In this document: piece after piece, positions 47,947-58,977 of the stretch | Numbering within the stretch: position 1 is the stretch's first letter | Layout: every line of letters starts with the position of its first letter | Made by a program: the position numbers and the translations under genes | NCBI GenBank assembly: GCA_009363875.1 | Contig: CM018694.1 | Coordinates: 26,793,415 to 26,857,414, forward strand | Direction of reading: 5' to 3' | Source: Mikania micrantha | Lineage: Eukaryota > Streptophyta > Magnoliopsida > Asterales > Asteraceae | Length of the DNA stretch: 64,000 nt | Notes under the pieces: generated by a model | What the model was told of the DNA's origin: nothing | What the model saw: only the letters and a program-made list of their open reading frames with translations | Database searches by the model: none

Positions 47947-50509
47947 TGTGACACCCGACAATTTTGGGTAAATTGCAACAATCATTTCACATCCATACTT
48001 GTTGCATTTCATTTAATCGAGTTTAATTAGATGAGCTAAACACAAACACAAAACAATAATTTGGATTATTATTGAATTGTGCATTACACGTTGATTAGGA
48101 TTAATCAAGCGTGCAAACACTTCGTAAACATACAAACACGAACCATCAAAGATAATTTAAGGAATTATCGAAACACACACATGAGTCTCACGAACGTTGG
48201 TGATCAAAACAATAACCGAACTTATGTGCTTATGTGCTAAATATGTGTTAGACATTTAGGATAAAAGTTAGGAATCAAGTACGAGCGTAATCGAATCGAA
48301 GAAATCGAAAAACAATGAAGTGGACCCGTCGCGGTACGCGGAGAGTCCCTCGGCTAACGGCTTCGCGGTACGCGAAGCAAACCAGGAGTCGAGACTCCCG
48401 AATTACATCGCGGTACGCGGTAAATGATTTTGATCGGCCTCCGCGGTACGCGAAGGCCATGCAGATCAAAATTCTTTTAAAAACCAACACTATTCATTCC
48501 CAATCGGTTTTCCCTCATCTTCTCCGAACTCTCCCTTACTCTCTCGACCAAAACACTGGAAACCAACCATCCAAGCCTCTGGAATCATCATTGGGATCAT
48601 CTTGGAGCATCTTGAAGCCATTGAAGCTCAAAGGGAGCTCTTCGAAGCCATCCACAAGTGAAAAATCCATCATCAGCTACTTATAGCTTCTGTCCAGATC
48701 AAATCCATCCATCTAAGAGCTTCTAAGGTAGTTTATCTTGTTTATCTATGGTTAGATCGTGCATGCAAGGGCTAAAAACCCATGCAACTCCGTTTAGTTA
48801 TTGTGCTCGAATGTGTTGGTGATTCGTTGTTTAGATATCATAGATTTACTGATTTGATAGTATTAGAATGTTAGATTTGAGTTTTTGTGAAGTATTGGGT
48901 GATTTGATGATATTTTGATGCACTTGCCATAAAAGGAAACTTTTATGTCGCAAGTTTTGGATTGTGATGATCTAGACATGTTAGACATGTCTAGATGTTG
49001 TTAAATGTGTATTAGAGTGTTTAGAAACACATTGAGATATTTGATTTTGTCAAAAACATAGTTTTGTATAAACTTACTATAAAAGGAAACTTTTATAAAT
49101 CAAAAGGGGCTTTTGATGTTTTTGAATGATTTGATGATTTGTGATCATTGAAATATGTTTAAAAATGATTTCTAAGCATATTGGAAACTTGGATTGGTGA
49201 AAACAATCTTTTAAACAAATACTTACTATTTTAGGAAACTTTGTTTGGGTAAAATGTCACAAATGGTATTTTATGCACAAACGACTTATTTTAAGTGTTT
49301 ACATACGTTTTTACAAACATATTAGAGCGATTTGTTTTATAAAATGGGATTTCATAACCACACTTTCCTAAATTGGAAACTTTCTAAAAATGGTAACTTA
49401 TGTGATTGGAGTCCTAGGATGCATTTTGGTGTCTTATGTGCATTGAGGCACATAAACATAACAATCGTGTCACCAACGATTCGTCGAGTCTCACTAGTTA
49501 ACACACGCACTCGGTTGAGCACACCGACACTTGGAGTTGTATGGATTACAACACACCACAAAACACATACTCACGCCTATATGATTATAGGAACTTACTA
49601 GCAGGACTGCTAGCTTTCATAGTCGCAAACACCACATAAACCGGAACTGCTATACCAGGTGAGTTCACGGCCCCTTTTTACATTTTCTACCTTTGGGGGA
49701 GAAAACATTGCATACAACTGTTTTGAATAACTTACACACTTTTGGTTATTTTTGTACATGCGAATATCGTATATGCATATGTGTGGCATTCATCCACAAA
49801 ACTGATAAGTCCTCATTACACACACCTTGAACCGTTAATAGCGCATTGCGCTCAGCGTGGTAATTCTGAATAGTACTATTTGGGCCTGACATGTGCGCCG
49901 TATGGCCACCCCGACTGGAGGTTGGAACAGTGCATAATTGACCAATAAACATTGTCATATCTTGTTGGATGGATATGGCGGGAGGCAGCATGTTAGCTTC
50001 GGTTTCGAACCCGCATATGATATATAAAACTACAAAACATTTACTTTAAACATTTTGATGTTTACTGCTGATACAAACCTGTGCTCTCACCAACCTTTGT
50101 GTTGACCCTTTTACTCGCATGTTTTCTCAGGTAACTAAGGCACGCACACAAGGATAGGATGCTAGGATGGAGTCCCATGCATTTGCTTTAGTGTCTTAGG
50201 CAATTTGATAACGATTGACCTCTGTTTTGTTATGTAATGTTAAATACTTAAACCGCTTCCGTACTACTACTCTTTAAGTTTTCAATCTGATTAAACTTAT
50301 GCTTCCGCAACTTATAATTACAATGTTGTTTTGATAACTTAAACTTTTTACTTCCGCAACTCTGATTCTACTAAATTGTTTTATCCAAGTTATTGGATGT
50401 ACGTTTGAAACCAGACATGTAGGTCTCGCAACATTGTGTGACCGGAGACTGCGATCCTGACTGGTCTTGCTCGCGCCCCGTTCGGGACGGGATTTTTCGG
50501 GGTACGACA
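47947..50509 (+). repeat. 5' LTR of the inserted chromovirus (2.56 kb)
   Basis: Begins TGTGACACCCG and ends GGTACGACA. Contains four CGCGGTACGCG palindromes (48327-48458), a CT-rich leader-like stretch ending in CTAAG/GTAGTT near 48728, CCAGGTGAGTTCA at 49655-49667 and a TATATAAAAC TATA box at 50021-50030. The ORF at 48315-48686 inside it is probably chance from the palindromes and leader. Confidence 0.9.
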
Positions 50510-50512
50510 GAT

Positions 50513-50524
50513 TGGTATCAGAGC
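50513..50524 (+). promoter_or_regulatory. Primer-binding site
   Basis: TGGTATCAGAGC three bases after the 5' LTR, the initiator tRNA-Met type. Confidence 0.9.
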
Positions 50525-52301
50525 CTCTGGTTATTGCAAATTAGGTTTGCATTTAGTGAACTTAGTCTATAACCATTAGTCTCCACACAACACATAGTGC
50601 TTAGTATTAGTACTACTTGCATACACTATCATACATATACACAATACACACATTTTCGATATGGCGTCACTTTCGTCATCACCTATGCTCGCATTCGACG
50701 AGAAGGAACAGATCGTTCCTACACCTTCAGCATCAACGCTATCGGTAGCAGTTGAGTTACCAAGTTGAACCAACAATCACCCGAATGCAGCACATCTGAG
50801 CCATCGCAAGATGAGCAGCCGGTACACATATGTTACATCACCGGTGCCCGAATCGAAGAGGCGAGACAAAAGCTGATCGGGGTTGAAACTAAAACAAGTC
50901 CAGGGATGGAATAGGCTCTGAGGTTCAACAACATTCTTATAACCCTTTGGCATCTCTACACATACTGCTTACAATGACCGTATGAGGAGATTTCAAACTC
51001 AACTCCTTGTCACTCATAGAATATCACCGAACGAACATGGTCGCTCGAGTTAAGAAAAACTAGAATGACCATGCGGAGAGATTTCACTACAGGTGCATAC
51101 GAAACTCCATGACTGCTAGGTGGCCATCCACAAGCAACTATTCTAACACTCACACAATGAGTGACTCAACACCAAATGACCTGAGGAAAACACACTCGAG
51201 CCTAATAGCTATCCTTATAGGATCTACAAAAGATCCTAGGATATCATTCAACTCATGTAACTATCCCAAGTATTAGTTTCGATAAGCTATTCAACCATAC
51301 CTCATATGACTCATGTTTGAATCTCGATGTCACGAATAAACTCTGAGTCCAGTAAAACCTAATAGCTCTAAGCAGGAGGAACTAGAATTCCTATGTAAGG
51401 TAAATTGACGATCATGGTGCGCAACATAATCGTGAATTTACAGGTACGCATGTATTCTGGCAAATTCTATTGTGAGCCTATTTTTGAAAACACATACATT
51501 GATATTCGCTTATCCCTCATCCTGATGGTTGCAACGGAATTCAAGCAACGTATCAAGATTTCAACATAACATTCATCAAATTTCTAACTATAGACTGGAT
51601 TACCATGTATCCATTGAAAACCTCATGTTACGACTTTACATTCCACATGAGTAACATATAAAATTTTCCGATGAGGACCTTGACAAGGATCCTAAGGAGG
51701 ACCCCATGGAAGATTCACCCGACAATACATAACCCATACTAGACTCACCTGAGCCTGAGAGGCAGTGTCTTGAGTCGGATTGGCTCGGGACCTGACCTTG
51801 GCGGAGGACCGAATCGAGTGTCTTGAAGAGGAACTCAGAGATACAAATATACGACATATAGAACTTGGTAGCATAGTCAACAAGATGGACCGGGATATAA
51901 CCCAGTTGGTTTCACTATTCCAGGCAGCCGAAGGTCAGTCTGCCATCGCTAAAACTGGAATATAAGAACCGGAAAACAAGGTCGTCGATCCAATTCCAGA
52001 AGAACTTGACTCTAAGAAAAAAAAGGAACCAGCGGCGAGTGCTGATTCGGATTCCACTATTGATAATGCCTCCAATTAACTTAGCATAGACCTGGTAGGG
52101 ACGAGTCGTGTCTCTGTACTCAAAATTTTGGAATTTTAGTGACTTGGGTATTAAATAAATTGTAAAAAGTACAACTTATTATATATCGAGACTAATATAT
52201 GTTATTGAAAATTTTGTCTATGACAATCAATACATGTTTTCTTCTCATATCAATCATGTGCTACTTTAGTCATTAGATCTACACTAACGCTTATTCTCGC
52301 T
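50525..52301 (+). other. Leader between PBS and gag
   Basis: About 1.8 kb with broken coding traces. A frame from about 50661 starts M-A-S-L-S-S-S and stops at 50766. A coiled-coil ORF (51780-51965, E-D-R-I-E-C-L-E-E-E-L) resembles the N-terminal coiled coil seen before gag in Tekay-like elements. The rest shows no domain. Confidence 0.45.
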
Positions 52302-53630
52302 ATGAAGATCATGGCTGGAAGACGCGGAGAATGCAAGAACGCGGGAGGGCGTGGAAACATTAACCTCACCGCAACGAAACTGAACGCGCTAATCAGCAAA
52401 CGAGTTGAGGAGGAAATCGCTGCACGCGAAGCTGCACGAAACCAGAATCAACTGACTCGAGGGACAAACCCTAATCCACCCCACTGCACATTCAAAACAT
52501 TCTTAGACTGCAACCCGCCTTCTTTCAATGGTACGGAGGGTGCTGTCGGCCTCCTCCGATGGATTGAGAAAATGGAAACAGCTTTCATCATTAGCAGCTG
52601 TAGGGTTAATGACCGCGTGAAGTACGCAACAGGAACCTTAGAGGGAGCAGCCCTCACTTGGTGGGACACAAATGTTCAAACCATACGACGAGAAACATCT
52701 GAGGCTATACCTTGGGAGGAATACAAAAGAATGATGAACCACAAATATTTCCCTCACGACAAAGTTCAGAAATTTTAAATGGAATTCCGGAACCATAGGA
52801 TGATTGGTTCTGAGATGGAGGCATACACTACTCGATCTTATGAGTTGGCACATATGTGCCCAAAAATGGTGACCCCAGCCTACAAACATCTTGAAAGATA
52901 CATTGAAGGATTGACACCGCAGGTTCGGGATATGGTACTATCCGCTGACCCCACCACCTTACGACAAGCCATATACTTAGCTCATGAACTGACCGATACC
53001 GCGATTATTCAAGGATTATTACCTCCACGTGGCTCAATAATCAAAACCACCGACAACAAACGCAAATGGAATAACACTCAAAACGAAACCCCCACTCTAC
53101 AACCACCAAGACGACGTAAGGGTGCCTATGATGGTAAAAACCCAAGGTGCAACAACTGTGATTATCATCATAAACGAGGACCGTGTGAAAGATACCGATG
53201 CCAATGGTGCGGAAAGCGAGGCCACACAACTAAAAACTGCAGGGGAGAACTGGTGACCAAAACTCCACAGCCTCAACCGCAGCAATACAAAGCACCAAAA
53301 GGTTGCTTCGGATGTGGAAAACCAGGGCACTTTAAGAGGGACTGCCCCCATGCGGAAAACAATGTGGATGAAGCACCGAAGAGTTGCTTCGAATGTGGGA
53401 AACCAGGGCACCTCAGGAAGGACTGCCCATATCTAAAGAACGACAACAATAACAGGAAAAATAATGGTCCGAAGGAACGACCCCTCGTAATTGGGGCTAA
53501 AGAAGCCAGAAATGATCCTAATCTTGCAACAGGTATGTATCACTTAAACGGTCAATACATCTCTGTATTGTGTGATACTGGAACTGAGAAGAGTCTTATA
53601 TTTATGCGCTTTAGTAAATACTTGTCATAA
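52302..53630 (+). pseudogene. Chromovirus gag and protease start
   Basis: One frame broken by a single TAA at 52776-52778. The gag domain shows F-N-G-T-E-G-A-V-G-L near 52530, L-T-W-W near 52655 and E-R-Y-I-E-G-L near 52900. A basic linker follows, then a Cys/His-rich stretch and three CX2CX4HX4C knuckles near 53197, 53305 and 53383. Protease begins near 53560 with D-T-G-T in place of the usual D-T-G-A. The frame ends at 53630. Three knuckles is more than the single knuckle of the other gag in this window (42831-44034). Confidence 0.85.
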
Positions 53631-54828
53631 CCCCAATGTATTTAGAGGTTGAATACATCGTAGAGCTAGTTGATGATAAACTGATTTTAACTAAGCACAT
53701 TCTGAGAAAATGCACTTTAGAGCTAGCAAACCATAATTTAGGATCGACCTCATGCCAGGTTACACTCGGCAGTTTTGAGGTAGTTAGAAACTAGGTTGAA
53801 ATCACTTGTCACAACAAGGTTGTGCGCATACCTCTCCCTAGTGGAGAAACCCTAGGCATCAACGGTGAAAGGAACAACACTCCTCCGTCCCCACGTAGAA
53901 GTAGGAACAAATCTCCATGGATTCTATTACCAAATTACCCCATACTCCTCGTGGATGCGACAGTATCTGGATTATTGTGGACCGACTGACCAGGTCAGCA
54001 CATTTCCCTTGCAAACAAGGAAAACTATAAAATGGAAAAGCTAGCCAGAAGTTATGTCAAGAAAGTGGCCTCACGACATGGAGTGCCAATCTCCATCATT
54101 TCAGATCAAGATATTAGATTCACTACCAACTTCGGGAAATCAATGCAAAAGTCGCTTGGCACACGGTTGGATATGAGCACTGCTTACCACCCACAACTGA
54201 TGGTTTGAGCGAACGTACAATCCAAACTCTCGAAGATATGCTACGAGCATGCATAGTAGACTTCGACAATAGCCGGGAAAGTGCCAATCACCCCTCTGTT
54301 GGGCAGAAGTGGGTGACACTCAACTCACTGGCTCAAAACTTATACATGAAACAACCGAGAAGATAGTATAGATTAGAAACCGCATGGCAGCAGCTCGCGA
54401 TCGTCAACAGAGCTATGCCGATCACCCTTCTGTTTTGGCGAACAAGGAAAACTGAGTCCACGGTATATTGGGCCATTCGAAATCCTGAAGCGGATTGGCT
54501 CAATAGCATACCAACTTAACCTACCAGCCGAACTCGATGGAGTTCACAACGTATTCCTTGTCTCAACTCGGAAGAAGTGGTTATCAGATGAGACACTTTT
54601 GATTCCACTGGATTAAATCCAGGTGGATGAACAACTACGATTCATGGGAGAACCGGTAGAGATAATGGACCGAGGTCAAACGAATTAAACAGAGTCGGAT
54701 TCCGACTGCCAGGGTCCGATGGAACTCGAAACGCGGACCTAAATTCACATGGGAATGTGAAGATCAGATGATGCGCCAATGTCCCCATCTTTTCAAACAG
54801 ACAACGTCGAACGCCGACAACAACGGAT
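53631..54828 (+). pseudogene. Protease tail fused to integrase remnant (RT and RNase H deleted)
   Basis: After the protease C-terminal part (to about 53890) the sequence passes directly into integrase near 53940 (D-S-I-W-I-I-V-D-R-L). The S-D-Q-D core and T-A-Y-H-P-Q follow near 54180, then the C-terminal V-D-E-Q-L region near 54630 and a degenerate chromodomain-like end. Many frameshifts. The ~2 kb normally encoding RT and RNase H is absent. Confidence 0.75.
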
Positions 54829-54958
54829 AAATTTCGGGACGAAATTTCCTTTCAACAAGGGGATGATGTGACAACCATAAATTTTCAATATTTTCATTCT
54901 CAAACACTACCAACAACAACCAAATTTCGGGATGAAATTTCTTTCAACAAGGGGATGA
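54829..54958 (+). promoter_or_regulatory. Duplicated polypurine tract and hairpin
   Basis: AAATTTCGGGACGAAATTT (54829-54847) plus CAACAAGGGGATGATG recurs 93 bp later as AAATTTCGGGATGAAATTT (54922-54940) plus the same tract. After the first tract comes TGTGACAACCATAAATTTTC, which looks like a diverged LTR start. After the second comes the true 3' LTR. Confidence 0.8.
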
Positions 54959-57185
54959 TGTGACACCCGAAAATTTTGGGTAAATTGCAACACTCATTTC
55001 ACATCCATACTTGTTGCATTTCATTTAATTGAGTTTAATTAGATGAGCTAAACACAAACACAAAACAATAATTTGGATTATTATTGAATTGTGCATTACA
55101 CGTTGATTAGGATTAATCAAGCGTGCAAACACTTCGTAAACATACAAACACGAACCATCAAAGATAATTTAAGGAATTATCGAAACACACACATGAGTCT
55201 CACGAACGTTGGTGATCAAAACAATAACCGAACTTATGTGCTTATGTGCTAAATATGTGTTAGACGTTTAGGATAAAAGTTAGGAATCAAGTACGAGCGT
55301 AATCGAATCGAAGAAATCGAAAAACAATGAAGTGAACCCGTCGCGGTACACGGAGAGTCCCTCGGCGAACGGCTTCGCGGTACGCGAAGCAAACCGGGAG
55401 TCGAGACTCCCGAATTACATTGCGGTATGCGGTAAATGATTTTGATCGGCCTCCGCGGTACGCGAAGGCCTTGCAGATCAAAATTCTTTTAAAAACCAAC
55501 CCCATTCATTTCCAATCGGTTTTCCCTCATCTTCTCCGAACTCTCCCTTACTCGCTCGACCAAAAACACTGGAAACCAACCATCCAAGCCTCTGGAATCA
55601 TCATTGGGATCATCTTGGAGCATCTTGAAGCCATTGAAGCTCAAAGGGAGCTCTTCGAAGCCATCCACAAGTGAAAAATCCTTCATCAGCTACTTATAGC
55701 TTCTGTCCAGATCAAATCCATCCATCTAAGAGCTTCTAAGGTAGTTTATCTTGTTTATCTATAGTTAGATCGTGCATGCAAGGGCTAAAAACCCACATGC
55801 AACTCCGTTTAGTTATTGTGCTCGAATGTGTTGGTGATTCGTTGTTTAGATATCATAGATTTACTGATTTGATAGTATTAGAATGTTAGATTTGAGTTTT
55901 TGTGAAGTATTGGGTGATTTGATGATATTTTGATGCACTTGCCATAAAAGGAAACTTTTATGTTGCAAGTTTTGGATTGTGGTGATCTAGACATGTTAGA
56001 CATGTCTAGATGTTGTTAAATGTGTATTAGAGTGTTTAGAAACACATTGAGATATTTGATTTTGTCAAAAACATGGTTTTGTATAAACTTACTATAAAAG
56101 GAAACTTTTATAAATCAAAACAGGGCTTTTGATGTTTTTGAATGATTTGATGATTTGTGATCATTGAAATATGTTTAAAAATGATTTCTAAGCATATTGG
56201 AAACTTGGATTGGTGAAAACAATCTTTTAAACAAATACTTACTATTTTAGGAAACTTTGTTTGGGTAAAATGGCACAAATGGTATTTTATGCACAAACGA
56301 CTTATTTTAAGTGTTTACATACGTTTTTACAAACATATTAGAGCGATTTCTTTTATAAAATGGGATTTCATAACCACACTTCATAAATTGGAAACTTTCT
56401 AAAAATGGTAACTTATGTGATTGGAGTCCTAGGATGCATTTTGGTGTCTTATGTGCATTGAGGCACATAAACATAACAATCGTGTCACCAACGATTCGTC
56501 GAGTCTCACTAGTTAACACACGCACTCGGTTGAGCACACCGACACTTGGAGTTGTATGGATTACAACACACCACAAAACACATACTCACGCCTATATGAG
56601 TACAACACACCAGAAAACCACTATATGATTGTCATATCTTGTTGGATGGATATGGCGGGAGGCAGCATGTTAGCTTCGGTTTCGAACCCGCATATGATAT
56701 ATAAAACTACAAAACATTTACTTTAAACATTTTGATGTTTACTGCTGATACAAACCTGTGCTCTCACCAACCTTTGTGTTGACCCTTTTACTCGCATGTT
56801 TTCTTAGGTAACTAAGGCACGCACACAAGGATAGGATGCTAGGATGGAGTCCCATGCATCTACTTTAGTGTCTTAGGCAATTTGATAACGATTGACCTTT
56901 GTTTTGTTATGTAATGTTAAATACTTAAACCGCTTCCGTACTACTACTTTTTAAGTTTTCAATCTGATTAAACTTATGCTTCCGCAACTTATAATTACAA
57001 TGTTGTTTTGATAACTTAAACTTTTTACTTCCGCAACTTTGATTCTACTAAACTGTTTTATCCAAGTTATTGGATGTACGTATGAAACCAGACATGTAGG
57101 TCTCGCAACATTGTATGACTGAGACTGCGATACTGACTGGTCTTGCTCGCGCCCCGTTCGGGACGGGATTTTTCGGGGTGCGACA
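54959..57185 (+). repeat. 3' LTR of the inserted chromovirus (2.23 kb)
   Basis: Same ends as the 5' LTR. It lacks about 340 bp around the join near 56597-56630, where a short CACACCA-related duplication replaces the segment that holds CCAGGTGAGTTCA. The TATA box is kept at 56698-56707. The other differences from the 5' LTR look sparse, which suggests a fairly recent insertion. Confidence 0.9.
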
Positions 57186-57190
57186 GCATC

Positions 57191-58977
57191 TACCCATGAT
57201 TCTTCTTTCAAGGCTTCAGTAGTGGTTTTAGGTTCAACTTGGGAGATAAACATGAAATGCCACAAAAGTTTACATCTGCAAAGTCAAGTATATCGGCAAG
57301 ACCGCTTGAAGATAACTCGTTTCTAGTCTTCACCCCATCATTCAGATCTCCAATGATATTCATCTGAGGAGGTATGTTGTTAAATCTACACACCGGATGT
57401 GCAGGAACAACAAATTTTGGATCAATATTATTAAGGTTAAGATCCTCAAGAGCCGGTACAATATTTTCAACATCTAGTTCTGGAACATCGGGATGAGAGT
57501 GATGATCATCTTAGTATGAACTGTCATCATGTGTCTGCATTGGAACTGGAACGGATAAAGGTTGCACGGGTTCATCAGGTGCATTATGTGCATCATAGAT
57601 CATTTGAACAACAACATCTTCATCATAATACATGGGAGGCATATTGAATGAGTCAAAGAGGTCAGAATAATTGAACATCCAGTCTGGACCCTTTCCAGGT
57701 GGTGGCATAGTGTATCTCTAAACATCCACATGGTACCACTCCTCCACATTGTGATTTGATCTGCTATATACTCTTTTATTATGAGTGTTGTACCCAAGAA
57801 AATAGACTTCTTCCACCTTCTCATTGAACTTGCCTTGCTCATGTTTCTTAAGCATTGTGCATGGAGCACCAAACGATTCAAGATACTTAAGATTTGGCTT
57901 TCTGTTATGGAGAATTCCATTGCAAGTTTTCCCATGTCTCTTGACAATCAACACTTGGTTCAAAGTATAACAAGCATTAGTAACTACTTCATTCCAGAAT
58001 TGAACCGGAAGGGATGAATCAACAAGCATAGTCTGAGCAGCCTCAATTAATATTATGTTCTTTTGCTTAGCAACAACATTCATCTGTGAAACATATGGAG
58101 CACTAAATTGTTGGACAATTCTGTGTTCATTACAGAAAGTCTCCATATTATGATTCTTGAATTCTGTACCTTTATGTGTTCTGAGCATACGAACTTTGAG
58201 CTTATAAAGTGATTCAAGCTTGGTAACCAAAACTTGAATACATTCGAACGTTTCAGATTTCTCCTTCATGAAGAGCACCGAATAGTATCTAGAGTACTCA
58301 TTAGTGATAACTAAGCAATATTGATCTCCAGCAATGCTCTTACGGTTGACAGGATCGAATAGATCCATGTGGAGACGCTCAAGTGGAACAATAATTGAGT
58401 GATACTTTTTGAGCTTATGAGACTGGTTGGTTTTCTTTCCCTTCTTTCATGTGATGCAGACATCAGACAGTTTGAAGTTCTTTAAACTCAATCATTCAAC
58501 CAGATTGTTGTGAACCAAATGATTCATCTTGCACAGGCTCGAATGACCCATATTCTTATGCCAAAGAATTGAATCTTTTCTGTTGCCTTAGACATAAAGC
58601 ATGAACCTGTAGAAGATGTAGTTGAAGCTCTGGCCATGTTGAGAACATACAACTCCTGCTTTCGAGGAGCTGACATCAAAATCCGGTCTTCAGGAATGGT
58701 GATACCTTGTTTGAGAATGTAGCAGCTAGAATTGTCAAATAGAACTTTGTAATTCTTGTCCTAGATTTGTGACATAGAGAGAAGATTGTTCTGCAGCTGC
58801 CTCACATACCTTACTTTGTCAAATGAAACTTGACCATTTGAAAGAATTCATTCTCCCGTAATAAACCCTACTTTGTCTCCAGCAAATTCTACATATCCTC
58901 CTCTGATTGGATTGACATTCGTAAGAAGAGATGTAACATCAGTGCCGGAAACATCACCAGAACAGTGATCTCAACAG
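57191..58977 (-). pseudogene. Ty1/copia protease tail, GAG-pre-integrase and integrase
   Basis: N-terminal part of the copia pol split by the chromovirus. From about 58967 on the minus strand: D-V-S-G-T-D-V-T-S-L-L, the end of protease (G-G-Y-V-E-F-A-G near 58900), then the pre-integrase zinc region (N-L-L-S-M-S-Q near 58780). The integrase (58368-57718) has M-D-L-F-D-P near 58366, T-H-K-G-T-E-F near 58170 and an R-S/V-like tail. A-x-Q-K-N is present where the catalytic Glu motif A-E-R/Q-K-N is expected, so the catalytic Glu may be lost. The linker 57708-57191 leads to RT at 47946. The 58977 edge is the LTR of the next element; gag is missing. Confidence 0.8.

Larger units (their letters stand above)
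47942..57190 (+). mobile_element. Complete-ended, RT-less chromovirus inserted in copia pol
   Basis: A 9,239-bp element (47947-57185) flanked by the perfect 5-bp target duplication GCATC (47942-47946 and 57186-57190). Order: 5' LTR, PBS, leader, gag, protease, integrase remnant, duplicated PPT, 3' LTR. RT and RNase H are absent, so any movement would have needed another element's enzymes. The copia coding frames on each side meet across the duplicated site, which shows it is a simple insertion. Confidence 0.92.

Noticed and set aside
48275..48686. ORFs across the CGCGGTACGCG palindromes (also 55287-55674)
   Set aside because: They lie inside an LTR, upstream of its TATA box, and differ between the two LTRs by frameshift. 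Most likely chance.
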